Positions 8,372-14,751 of a stretch of 36,288 nt of DNA are shown piece by piece. The DNA lies in IMG/VR virus record IMGVR_UViG_3300025873_000015, positions 1 through 36,288 of that record. One strand, written 5' to 3'. The translations under genes and the position numbers were made by a program. Within the stretch, counting starts at the first letter, position 1; the number at the start of each line of letters is the position of its first letter. Source of the stretch: a virus. The notes under the pieces were generated by a model that was not told the origin of the DNA, did no database searches, and saw only the letters and a list, made by a program, of their open reading frames with translations.

Positions 8372-8996
8372 ATCTTTTTGCCTCTGTATCCATATTTTCT
8401 TGTTCGGGAAACCATATTGAGTTTGTTTGATCTGTATGGCTCTGGCCTATGATGCTAAAGAATTCCGCCACATCGTCATTATTTTCAAAATGTACGATAA
8501 CGTGTCTGAAGGAAGTTTTATCGCCCTGATCAAATTCAGGCATTCCCTCCCATTCTGCTTCCGCGTCGGTTTTACCCTCCTCGGTAGGCAAAAATAAATT
8601 AACAAGAGCGCCTTCATCAAACCCGACCAGGCTCAAATCGAACCCCTCGCTGTCGAGGTCTTTCATTTCCACCGCTAGCAAATCCAAATCCCATTCGGCG
8701 TTTTGAGGCAATTGATTATCCGCTAGCACATAAGCTTGCTTCTGCGCATGGCTCCAGCCGGTTGCCGTCATGGTCGGGATTTGTTTGATGCCCAGCTTTC
8801 GCGCTGCCATGACGCGGCCATGCCCGGCTATGATCCCACCGTCCTCATCGATCAGCACCGGGGTCGTCCATCCCCACTCTTTGATCGATGCCGCGATCTG
8901 CGCCACCTGATCGTCGGAATGCGTCCTGGCATTCCTCGCATATGGTATCAGCGCATCCACTTTCCGCCGTTCGATTTTATCCGCAGGCCAATCCAT
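8364..8996 (-). CDS. ParB/sulfiredoxin-like domain protein (210 aa)
   Basis: Residues 10-75 form a ParB N-terminal-like domain with LIPYARNARTHSD, VLIDEDGGIIAGHGR (AGHGR at 57-61) and MAARKLG. That phosphate-binding signature is common in phage ParB-like domains fused or linked to DNA-modifying enzymes. The C-terminal half is unrecognised (FRHVIVHFENNDDVAEFF). ATG 8996 is chosen over an upstream TTG because the G-rich SD-like stretch GGGGGG lies just before it. It is coupled to the glycosyltransferase. The N-terminal half is GC-rich and the C-terminal half AT-rich (21 G+C in the row at 8461), suggesting a mosaic joint. Confidence 0.75.
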   Translation of the reverse strand: MDWPADKIERRKVDALIPYARNARTHSDDQVAQIAASIKEWGWTTPVLIDEDGGIIAGHGRVMAARKLGIKQIPTMTATGWSHAQKQAYVLADNQLPQNAEWDLDLLAVEMKDLDSEGFDLSLVGFDEGALVNLFLPTEEGKTDAEAEWEGMPEFDQGDKTSFRHVIVHFENNDDVAEFFSIIGQSHTDQTNSIWFPEQENMDTEAKRYG

Positions 8997-9030
8997 TAAA
9001 AACCCCCCCTGCCCGCAGAGTACCCCCAAA

Positions 9031-9052
9031 CCCCTACCCTAAAGGGTAGGGG
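9031..9052. repeat. Short perfect inverted repeat in the ParB-primase gap
   Basis: CCCCTACCC and GGGTAGGGG form a 9-bp perfect stem around TAAA. It overlaps the left arm of a longer inverted repeat by two bases. It may act as a transcription signal for the leftward unit, but no proper T-tract follows on the minus strand. Confidence 0.6.
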
Positions 9053-9107
9053 GGTTTTTGGGGTACACGTTTCTGCGGTTTTTAGCCCCTCGTACCCCAA
9101 AAACCCC
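9051..9107. repeat. 16-bp perfect inverted repeat with a 25-nt loop
   Basis: GGGGTTTTTGGGGTAC at 9051-9066 is exactly inverted at 9092-9107. The region 8997-9149 is the longest gap in the leftward unit apart from the control region, and it is built from iterated G4-T5/C4-A5 blocks. It could be a replication origin, pause site or regulatory element. The right arm overlaps the G-quadruplex candidate. Confidence 0.7.
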
Positions 9108-9118
9108 AGAGGTACCCC
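9086..9118 (-). other. Candidate G-quadruplex on the leftward mRNA-like strand
   Basis: Read on the minus strand there are four GGGG tracts (9118-9115, 9107-9104, 9098-9095, 9089-9086) with loops of 7, 5 and 5 bases. This fits the canonical quadruplex pattern. It lies between the primase stop and the ParB-like start. The same G-tracts also take part in the 16-bp inverted repeat, so the two structures would compete. Confidence 0.55.
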
Positions 9119-9149
9119 AGGGGTTTTTAGGGTAGCTCGCATAAATTGT

Positions 9150-11135
9150 TTAAGCATTGCGCGCTACAACCATTGCGGATGCCCAAACGGTATCTATGAC
9201 GATCCATCCATCCAGATGTTTTTCGATCATATTTGCCATCATCAGCGCCCCGATCAGCTTGTTGTCATAGCTCGGATTGAGCATATTCTTGACCGTGCGC
9301 TCTGCCATGCCATCCGCCTCCAGTTTCCTGGTTAACGCCAGCCGGGATAGATATGGCGCACCATCGTGATCCTCCGCGCCAGCCGACCACCACGCATTCT
9401 CAAATATTTTTCGATGCTTGGCAAGAGGGCTGTCCTTCTTGGCCTTGACAGGCTCCTGACCGGCCACCAGCACCGCGCTGGTCACCTGGTCGCCATCCTC
9501 ATCGATCCAGCCTTTAATCGGCACCGATTGCAGTTCGGCGAATACCGGCTCGGCCTCTTCGGCATCCTTGGATTTACGCTGTATGATTTCAATGGTATCG
9601 CCGGGGACCACGCTGATTTCAATATCCAGCGCCCCGCGCCACGCTGATGACCCCCGCGCCCTGTGCTGCGCCTCGCTTGATACGCCGGTATGATGGACTA
9701 AAATCACGCTGCACTCGAATTCGTTAATCAACGATGAACAGGCATCCAGCATGGATTTGGTATCTTGCGCCGAATTCTCATCACCATCCAAAAACCTGTG
9801 AAGCGTATCGACAACGATGATTTCAGGTGTATTGGGTAAGGCGCGGAGTGCGTCCGCCGTTTTCTGATAACCCTGCGGCGTATTCAAATCCAGGCCATGC
9901 CGGGATAGCCACATATCAAGGGCTGGGACGCCCTTATGCTGCTTCCATGCAGCAACACGCCCACGCAGACCATGATGGCCCTCACCGGCCAGATAAACCA
10001 CCGTGCCGGGCCGAACCTTATTCCCGAACCACTCCGATGCCGCGCCCTTGCTGGCAACTGCCATTACCATGTCGAGAACCAAGAAAGTCTTGCCGCCACC
10101 ACTGGGGCCATGAACCATGATCAATGCTTGGCTTTGCAGCCATCGCTTAATCTGCCAGCGGATCGGGTCAGGCTGTTCGGAAAAAGCATCAGCCGGAATC
10201 AGCCAATCATCGGCGACGGGGAATAGCAGCCCGGCCAGATCGCCGTGGGCTTGCTGATAATCGTTGGCATCGCCCTCGGTCGGGGGCATTACGATGCGCC
10301 CGCCATGTTTGGCGGATGCTTCGTCTGCTTTATTGCGCCCGACACCGGATGCGTCATTATCGGCCACGATCACGATTTCCTGCGCCTGGCCGTGCGTCTC
10401 GCGCAACTGGCCGACGATTGCGGGTAGGTTATTAGCCGAATAAGCGATCACGCAAGGCCGACCGGATACCTCATGGATCGTCGCGGCGGTCGCGTATCCC
10501 TCGGCCACGAATATCGGGCCGGGCGTTACCTCGCCCAACATCCAACTGCACGATTTAGTCGTACCGCCTGGGTGGTAACGCTTTTCATCCTCTGAAATAT
10601 ATTGTAACGAAGCGAGAGCGCCGTCCGCGCTGTAAAGCGGGACAATCAACCGGCCATCGCCGGTCAGCCTCGCGCCATGCGGGTCGACCCCCTTGCGCTT
10701 TAGATATGGGTGATCGGGGCTGGCAGCTATGGCCTCGGTCCATATCGTGTCCACCGTGCCAGCCGCAATCTCGGCCTTGCGCTGCCGTGCCAAATCACGC
10801 TCGGCCTTGGCCTCGGATTGCCGGCGGGTGATTGCCATATGCTCGGCGGCGGTCAGCTCGCGCCCAATTTCCGCTTTGAATACGCAGTCGATCTGATCGC
10901 GCCAGCAACCAAAGCGCCCGGCGACAGGCTCGTCTGGGAATGCGATGTACCAGCCGGAATCGTCACGTTTGCGGCCTTTGGTGGAGAATCTGTGAAGCTG
11001 GCCGTCTAGCGTGAGATTTGGCGGCGGATCGATCCCGGCGGATCGCATGGCATTGGCAAGCTGGATTTCTGGTGGCTCGACGTGTTTGCTGGCCGGGACG
11101 AACGCCCCGCCGAAAATGTCCTTTATGTCAGTCAT
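9150..11135 (-). CDS. Toprim primase fused to a RepA/RecA-type helicase (661 aa)
   Basis: This is probably the main replication protein. The N-terminal part (about 1-120) resembles a primase-associated region. A Toprim domain spans about 205-300 with FVAEGYATA (Glu212) and IVADNDASG (Asp259, Asp261). A RepA-like AAA_25 ATPase follows, with Walker A GPSGGGKT (343-350) and Walker B-like IIVVDTLHRF (Asp443). A C-terminal domain begins near 560. With no DNA polymerase in the window, it presumably primes and unwinds for the host replisome. It follows the cro-like gene, overlapping it by 8 bases. Confidence 0.85.
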   Translation of the reverse strand: MTDIKDIFGGAFVPASKHVEPPEIQLANAMRSAGIDPPPNLTLDGQLHRFSTKGRKRDDSGWYIAFPDEPVAGRFGCWRDQIDCVFKAEIGRELTAAEHMAITRRQSEAKAERDLARQRKAEIAAGTVDTIWTEAIAASPDHPYLKRKGVDPHGARLTGDGRLIVPLYSADGALASLQYISEDEKRYHPGGTTKSCSWMLGEVTPGPIFVAEGYATAATIHEVSGRPCVIAYSANNLPAIVGQLRETHGQAQEIVIVADNDASGVGRNKADEASAKHGGRIVMPPTEGDANDYQQAHGDLAGLLFPVADDWLIPADAFSEQPDPIRWQIKRWLQSQALIMVHGPSGGGKTFLVLDMVMAVASKGAASEWFGNKVRPGTVVYLAGEGHHGLRGRVAAWKQHKGVPALDMWLSRHGLDLNTPQGYQKTADALRALPNTPEIIVVDTLHRFLDGDENSAQDTKSMLDACSSLINEFECSVILVHHTGVSSEAQHRARGSSAWRGALDIEISVVPGDTIEIIQRKSKDAEEAEPVFAELQSVPIKGWIDEDGDQVTSAVLVAGQEPVKAKKDSPLAKHRKIFENAWWSAGAEDHDGAPYLSRLALTRKLEADGMAERTVKNMLNPSYDNKLIGALMMANMIEKHLDGWIVIDTVWASAMVVARNA

Positions 11136-11292
11136 CAGCCTTTAATTCCCCGTCCGAGAAACGCTCAATTTCAAACTGCCGCAGCCTGGGCGGATATTCG
11201 CCCCATCGGTATGTTCCGTGGGGCCAAATGCCAAGGAAATCGGCCATTTTTTTGCGACTCCCAAAAAAGGCGATTGCTTCGTCGGTGGTCAT
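11128..11292 (-). CDS. Cro-like transcriptional regulator (54 aa)
   Basis: The sequence MTTDEAIAFFGSRKKMADFL continues with GIWPHGTYRWGEYPP and RLRQFEIERFSDGELK. This matches the P22-Cro-type layout: a short helix, FG-S/T-x-x-x-hydrophobic-A, helix-turn-helix, W(G/K)E, P, then a C-terminal L-x-x-E helix. It starts at ATG 11292 behind a strong GAGGTGA ribosome binding site, and its end overlaps the primase start. It is the first leftward gene next to the divergent promoters, exactly where a Cro would act as an early repressor. No partner CI repressor is visible. Confidence 0.75.
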   Translation of the reverse strand: MTTDEAIAFFGSRKKMADFLGIWPHGTYRWGEYPPRLRQFEIERFSDGELKADD

Positions 11293-11317
11293 TTTCTCAC
11301 CTCAATGTTGATTTAAG

Positions 11318-11354
11318 GTTTTACACCATAAGCCAACTGTTATATAAATGTAAA
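11318..11354 (-). promoter_or_regulatory. Leftward sigma70-type promoter
   Basis: On the minus strand TTTACA (11354-11349) and TATGGT (11330-11325) are 18 bases apart, predicting a start near 11318 ahead of the cro-like gene. It occupies the same DNA as the rightward promoter, so polymerase binding to the two should be mutually exclusive. The -10 box is imperfect. Confidence 0.5.
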
Positions 11355-11355
11355 T
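11320..11355 (+). promoter_or_regulatory. Rightward sigma70-type early promoter
   Basis: TTTACA (11320-11325) and TATAAA (11343-11348) are separated by the ideal 17 bases, giving a predicted start near 11355. The promoter drives the recombination/early unit from 11405. It fully overlaps the leftward promoter, and a palindrome lies just downstream in the leader. Confidence 0.65.
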
Positions 11356-11360
11356 GCAAA

Positions 11361-11386
11361 TCGCAACCGGGATGTCCCGACCGCGA
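11361..11386. promoter_or_regulatory. Interrupted palindrome in the early leader, operator or mRNA hairpin
   Basis: The 26-bp element is TCGC-NNN-CGGGA-TG-TCCCG-NNN-GCGA, with all nine paired positions on each side matching. It lies just after the predicted rightward start and just before the AAGGAG ribosome binding site. It could be the Cro operator or a hairpin controlling translation of the first early gene. Confidence 0.55.
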
Positions 11387-11404
11387 TATAAAGGAGAAGC
11401 TAAC

Positions 11405-11632
11405 ATGACCAATGGCTATTATGACGATTACGACGATTACGACGATTACCCGATAGATGGAGTGGGATTCGCGGACCCAGGCGGAGGGAGCGCGTTAAGG
11501 GCTGCGACAAAGGATAACCCGCGCAATTTACCCTGCCCAACCTGTCGCGAACCTGACCGGCTGACAAGGATAGACCGGGCGCATGGATACCAATGTGACA
11601 CATGCGCGGACCGCGCCGAACAGGGATGGTAG
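11405..11632 (+). CDS. Small zinc-ribbon protein with Asp/Tyr repeat (75 aa)
   Basis: This is the first gene of the rightward unit, with AAGGAG eight bases before ATG 11405. The N-terminus carries three DDY repeats encoded by a perfect 9-base tandem repeat (11423-11449). The C-terminal half has a CPTC...CDTC pair (PCPTCREPDRLTRID, then GYQCDTCADR), a classic four-cysteine zinc ribbon. Such small proteins often regulate transcription or bind nucleic acid. No specific family is recognised. Confidence 0.75.
   Translation: MTNGYYDDYDDYDDYPIDGVGFADPGGGSALRAATKDNPRNLPCPTCREPDRLTRIDRAHGYQCDTCADRAEQGW
11423..11449 (+). repeat. Three tandem 9-bp units (GACGATTAC)
   Basis: Three perfect copies encode the DDY repeats of the first early protein. 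They are in frame, so a change in copy number would alter only the length of the acidic tyrosine tract. Confidence 0.9.
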
Positions 11633-11634
11633 GT

Positions 11635-11940
11635 ATGAAGACGATCAAATTGAACGGCAAGAAAATCAATCTCAGCATAGCTGAAGAGCGCGCCCTTAGA
11701 ACTCTCGCTTGGCATGATTTCGCCGCGCCGCCTAACGCCTTCGAGGAGGGGCCGCGAAAATGGCGCAAATATATTCTGCCTCGCGGAAACCGCGCGGTGG
11801 AGCTTGGAGTTAACATTTCGACCCCGGCGTCTTGCAAACGTGCGGACAAATATTTCGCGAGGCACCCGCGTCGGCGGATTTGCGTTACGGGCGATCCGCG
11901 CCGGATCAACGCGATCTTGAAAAAGGTGGATGGATCATGA
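11635..11940 (+). CDS. Hypothetical basic early protein (101 aa)
   Basis: The protein is unrecognised. It begins MKTIKLNGKKINLSIAEERA and is basic throughout, with clusters such as RKWRKY and RHPRRR and a central Trp/His stretch (TLAWHDF). It has no membrane segment. The start is two bases after the preceding stop, and the end overlaps the next gene as ATGA. The basic character fits a nucleic-acid-binding or host-takeover protein, which is only a guess. Confidence 0.7.
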   Translation: MKTIKLNGKKINLSIAEERALRTLAWHDFAAPPNAFEEGPRKWRKYILPRGNRAVELGVNISTPASCKRADKYFARHPRRRICVTGDPRRINAILKKVDGS

Positions 11941-12167
11941 AAACCCCTCAAAACGCCTACGAGGCGACCGTCTTGGCACTAAGCCTAGCCCTGACGGCAC
12001 AGACTGTGGAACAGGTGGACGAGTGCGTCGATATCGCGGCCAGCTTTGATCTGACAAGAGAAGAGATGGACCGCGCCAAGGTTGAAGCTGTCGAAATTGT
12101 ACAGCGCAATATCAAAATTTGGAGCAACGCCGGAAGCGCAATATCAAAATTTGGAGCGAATAAATGA
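11937..12167 (+). CDS. Small helical protein with a frame-shifting tandem duplication at its end (76 aa)
   Basis: The protein is unrecognised. It is mostly helical and acidic, starting MKTPQNAYEATVLALSLAL. Its last third contains a 23-bp direct repeat (12103-12125 and 12135-12157) with a 32-bp period. Because 32 is not a multiple of three, the second copy is read in another frame (NIKIWS, then SAISKFGANK). Without the extra copy the gene would end in WSE-stop just before the next ATG. With it, the stop overlaps that ATG as ATGA. Confidence 0.7.
   Translation: MKTPQNAYEATVLALSLALTAQTVEQVDECVDIAASFDLTREEMDRAKVEAVEIVQRNIKIWSNAGSAISKFGANK
12103..12157 (+). repeat. 23-bp perfect direct repeat (32-bp period)
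   Basis: The unit starting AGCGCAATATCAAAATTTGG occurs at 12103-12125 and again at 12135-12157, separated by nine bases. It looks like a recent tandem duplication inside the 3' end of the 76-aa gene. Confidence 0.9.
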
Positions 12168-12829
12168 TCGACCTGAAATCAACATCGACCGTTAAATCGG
12201 GCAGCATTAAAATGCTCGCCTATGGTCAAGCGGGATCGGGCAAGACCAGCCTGATTCCAACCTTGCCGACGCCGGTCATCTTATCGGCGGAAGGCGGGCT
12301 GCTTTCCATCGCGCACAAGGAAATTCCATTCCTTGAAATCTCCGATATGGACGCTCTCCGCGAGGCGTACAAATGGCTCGCCGAGTCCGACGAGGCCAAG
12401 CAATTTTCCAGCGTAGCAATCGACAGCATCAGCGAGATCGCAGAGGTCTGCTTGGGGAAAGAAAAGGCAATCGCCAAAGACCCTCGCGCGGCCTACGGCG
12501 AAATGCAGACAACGATGGCCGAAATCATACGGTCGTTCCGCGATCTGCCCAAGCACATCCTGATGACGGCGAAACTGGAAAAGGCGCAGGATGAAATGGG
12601 CCGGATGCTTTATTCGCCATCCATGCCGGGCAATAAAACCGGGCAATCGCTGCCCTATTATTTCGACATTGTCGCCGCCCTGCGAGTCGAGAAAGACGCG
12701 GAAGGCGTGACGCAGCGGGCAATGATGCTGGAGTCAGACGGGCTGTGGCAAGCCAAAGACCGGTCGGGAAAATTATCAGTTTGGGAAGCGCCTGACCTCG
12801 GCGAAATCATTAAAAAGATTGGAGAATGA
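12164..12829 (+). CDS. Sak4-like AAA_24 ATPase, recombination (221 aa)
   Basis: This is a RecA-fold nucleotide-binding protein with Walker A GQAGSGKT (21-28) and Walker B-like SSVAIDSISE (82-91). The family (phage AAA_24, including Sak4) anneals or assists pairing of single-stranded DNA and typically works with an SSB-like protein. Here a DUF669 protein lies two genes downstream and a RecB-like nuclease three genes downstream, a coherent recombination set. Its ATG overlaps the upstream stop. Confidence 0.8.
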   Translation: MIDLKSTSTVKSGSIKMLAYGQAGSGKTSLIPTLPTPVILSAEGGLLSIAHKEIPFLEISDMDALREAYKWLAESDEAKQFSSVAIDSISEIAEVCLGKEKAIAKDPRAAYGEMQTTMAEIIRSFRDLPKHILMTAKLEKAQDEMGRMLYSPSMPGNKTGQSLPYYFDIVAALRVEKDAEGVTQRAMMLESDGLWQAKDRSGKLSVWEAPDLGEIIKKIGE

Positions 12830-12830
12830 A

Positions 12831-13211
12831 ATGATTGACGATCTGGCTCAAAACTGGCTCGACGCCAAAGAAGCGGAGGCCGTCGCGGTCGCTCGCCGCC
12901 GCCAGCTTGAAGATAAGCTGGCATCGCTGATCGGTGTTGCCGAAAACATGGAAGGCACCGAAAACGTCGAAACTGACGGCGGGTACAAGATCAAGATCAC
13001 TGGGCGCATCAACCGCAAGGTCGATGGCAAACGCATCCAGGAAATTGCAGCGGAAGAAGGGCTGGTTGAGCATCTGCCGAGCCTGTTCCGCTGGAAACCG
13101 GAGATCAATATGACGGCGTGGAAAAGCGCCGACAAATCGATCACCGAGCCGCTACTCGGCGGCATTACCACCCAGCCCGGTCGGGCTTCATTCGCTATCA
13201 TAAAGGAATAA
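12831..13211 (+). CDS. Hypothetical protein between Sak4-like and DUF669 genes (126 aa)
   Basis: ATG 12831 is preferred over the upstream TTG 12819 because GGAG (12821-12824) is correctly spaced before it. The N-terminal half is a long helix (DAKEAEAVAVARRRQLEDKL) and the rest is mixed. Proteins of this size and layout commonly accompany Sak4 and DUF669 genes in phages (DUF7173-like, from memory). It is probably an accessory recombination factor; the function is unknown. Confidence 0.75.
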   Translation: MIDDLAQNWLDAKEAEAVAVARRRQLEDKLASLIGVAENMEGTENVETDGGYKIKITGRINRKVDGKRIQEIAAEEGLVEHLPSLFRWKPEINMTAWKSADKSITEPLLGGITTQPGRASFAIIKE

Positions 13212-13215
13212 TTTG

Positions 13216-13686
13216 ATGGGTTTTCTAGAACAGAGTTTCGATATCAAAGACATGCCGGTTGCCGAGGATCGTGATTTCGCGCCGATCCCTGCAGGCTGGT
13301 ATACCGCCGCAATCGTTGGTGCGGAGAGCAAGACAACCAAAGCGGGGACCGGAAATTACATCGCCGTGCGATTCGATGTAATCGGGCCGGAACATCAGGG
13401 TCGCGTTGTTTGGTGCAATCTGAACACGCGAAATCCCAACCCGAAGGCGGAAGAAATCGGTCGCCAACAGCTTGGCGATATTATGCGGGCAATTGGCCTG
13501 TCCAAGCTGGAAGATACCGACCAGATGCTCGGCGGCAATCTTTCGATCAAGGTCACGGTCAAGAACGATCCGACCTATGGCCCTGGAAACGAGGTCAAGG
13601 CATTCAAAGCGATCGAAGGGTCGACACCGCCTGTTGCGGCACCCGCTGCGACCGCACCGCCAGCCCCGCCTTGGGCGTCTAAATAA
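13216..13686 (+). CDS. DUF669 ssDNA-binding-like protein (156 aa)
   Basis: DUF669 proteins are phage SSB-like partners of recombinases. The signature is visible: IPAGWYTAAIVGAESKTTKAG, then NYIAVRFDVIGP (both in the first 60 residues), and the oligonucleotide-binding-like beta segments around them. The C-terminus is a Pro/Ala linker ending in PPAPPWASK, reminiscent of the flexible protein-interaction tip of SSBs though lacking the DDDIPF motif. ATG 13216 has AAAGGA upstream. AAGGAG follows directly after the stop but serves no nearby ATG. Confidence 0.8.
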   Translation: MGFLEQSFDIKDMPVAEDRDFAPIPAGWYTAAIVGAESKTTKAGTGNYIAVRFDVIGPEHQGRVVWCNLNTRNPNPKAEEIGRQQLGDIMRAIGLSKLEDTDQMLGGNLSIKVTVKNDPTYGPGNEVKAFKAIEGSTPPVAAPAATAPPAPPWASK

Positions 13687-13725
13687 AGGAGAGGCCGGGG
13701 GTTAATAGCTCCCGGCCATTTTCAC
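13686..13725 (+). promoter_or_regulatory. Hairpin that appears to bring a distant Shine-Dalgarno next to ATG 13726
   Basis: AAGGAG lies at 13686-13691, 34 bases before ATG 13726. Between them GGCCGGGGG (13693-13701) pairs with CTCCCGGCC (13709-13717) around TTAATAG. If the hairpin folds, only nine unpaired bases separate the SD from the ATG, a near-optimal distance. No other SD lies near the ATG. Phage T4 gene 25 uses such a split site. ATTTT follows the hairpin, so a weak terminator is the alternative. Confidence 0.6.
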
Positions 13726-14751
13726 ATGAAAATCCCTGAACCAATTAATTCAATCGCCAACTTAGTCGACGGACACCATGCCGACCAGCATGACGATCCA
13801 AGACTGCATCTTGGCGGCTCCATGCTGGGCCACCCTTGCGACCGCTGGCTCTGGCTCTCATTCCGCTGGGCGGTGCGCGAAAAGTTCCCCGGTCGTATTC
13901 GGCGGCTGTTCCGGCGGGGCCGGAATGAAGAGGAAATCGTCGTTGCTGATCTCAAAGCAATCGGCTTGGACATTGGCGAAACCGGGGACGGCCAGAGGTT
14001 CCTGAATCTGAACAAGCATGTCGGCGGATCGGTTGATGGCATCATTGAGTCCGGTGTTCCAGGCGCGATCAAGACACGGCATATTCTTGAGATAAAAACG
14101 CATAACAAGAAATCGTTTGATGACCTTGAAAAGAAAGGCGTCAAAGACAGCAAGCCCATGCACTGGGCGCAGATGCAGATTTACATGCGAGGGACCAAGA
14201 TCAACCGCGCACTGTACGTTGCGGTCTGCAAAGACGATGACCGACTTTACACCGAGCGCGTGAAATATGACGAGGAAGCTGCCGGAAATCTACTGGATCG
14301 CGGCCACCGGATTGCTTTGACCGAGCGCATCCCCGTGCCAATATCAACCGACGCGAGTTGGTATCAATGCAAATTCTGCGCGGCACATAGCTTTTGCCAT
14401 GAGCAGCAACTGACGCAGGAGGTCAATTGCCGGACTTGCGCCCATGCCACGCCCGAGAGCGATGGCACTTGGTCTTGCGCCCGCTGGGCCAGAGGCGAAG
14501 GAAATCTCATCCCCGGCGACTTCCAGAAGATCGGCTGCGATAGCCATGTGCTGCACCCCGATCTGGTGCCGTGGCCGATCAAGGATTCGAACACGCCGGA
14601 TGAAGCTGTATATGAAATCAACGGTGCTGACGTTCGCAACGGCGAGGGCGATGCATACGTTTATTCAAGCAAGGAATTGATAGCCGGTGGCGAGGCTTGC
14701 GCGGAAATTATGGGAGGGACGGTGAGAAATGAAAATCCTGATAGCATGTGA
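13726..14751 (+). CDS. RecB/Cas4-like PD-(D/E)XK nuclease with probable Fe-S cluster (341 aa)
   Basis: The nuclease core shows VGGSVDGII (Asp104), ILEIKTHNK (Glu122, Lys124) and QMQIYM (149-154), the motifs of RecB-family exonucleases. Cys38 in GHPCDRW together with Cys215, Cys218 and Cys224 (CKFCAAHSFC) reproduces the one-plus-three cysteine arrangement of Cas4/AddB iron-staple nucleases. A further cysteine group (235, 238, 251) follows. It probably produces single-stranded ends for the Sak4/DUF669 pair. Translation appears to start through a hairpin-bridged ribosome binding site. Confidence 0.82.
   Translation: MKIPEPINSIANLVDGHHADQHDDPRLHLGGSMLGHPCDRWLWLSFRWAVREKFPGRIRRLFRRGRNEEEIVVADLKAIGLDIGETGDGQRFLNLNKHVGGSVDGIIESGVPGAIKTRHILEIKTHNKKSFDDLEKKGVKDSKPMHWAQMQIYMRGTKINRALYVAVCKDDDRLYTERVKYDEEAAGNLLDRGHRIALTERIPVPISTDASWYQCKFCAAHSFCHEQQLTQEVNCRTCAHATPESDGTWSCARWARGEGNLIPGDFQKIGCDSHVLHPDLVPWPIKDSNTPDEAVYEINGADVRNGEGDAYVYSSKELIAGGEACAEIMGGTVRNENPDSM

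Noticed and set aside
9031-9066. G-rich block as a telomere-like end or packaging terminus
   Set aside because: The window ends already join elsewhere, and nothing shows a break here. A hairpin or quadruplex element is the simpler description.
11400-11951. Minus-strand frames of 139-183 codons opposite the first early genes
   Set aside because: They oppose genes with good ribosome binding sites and coupled starts, and their products show no protein-like pattern.
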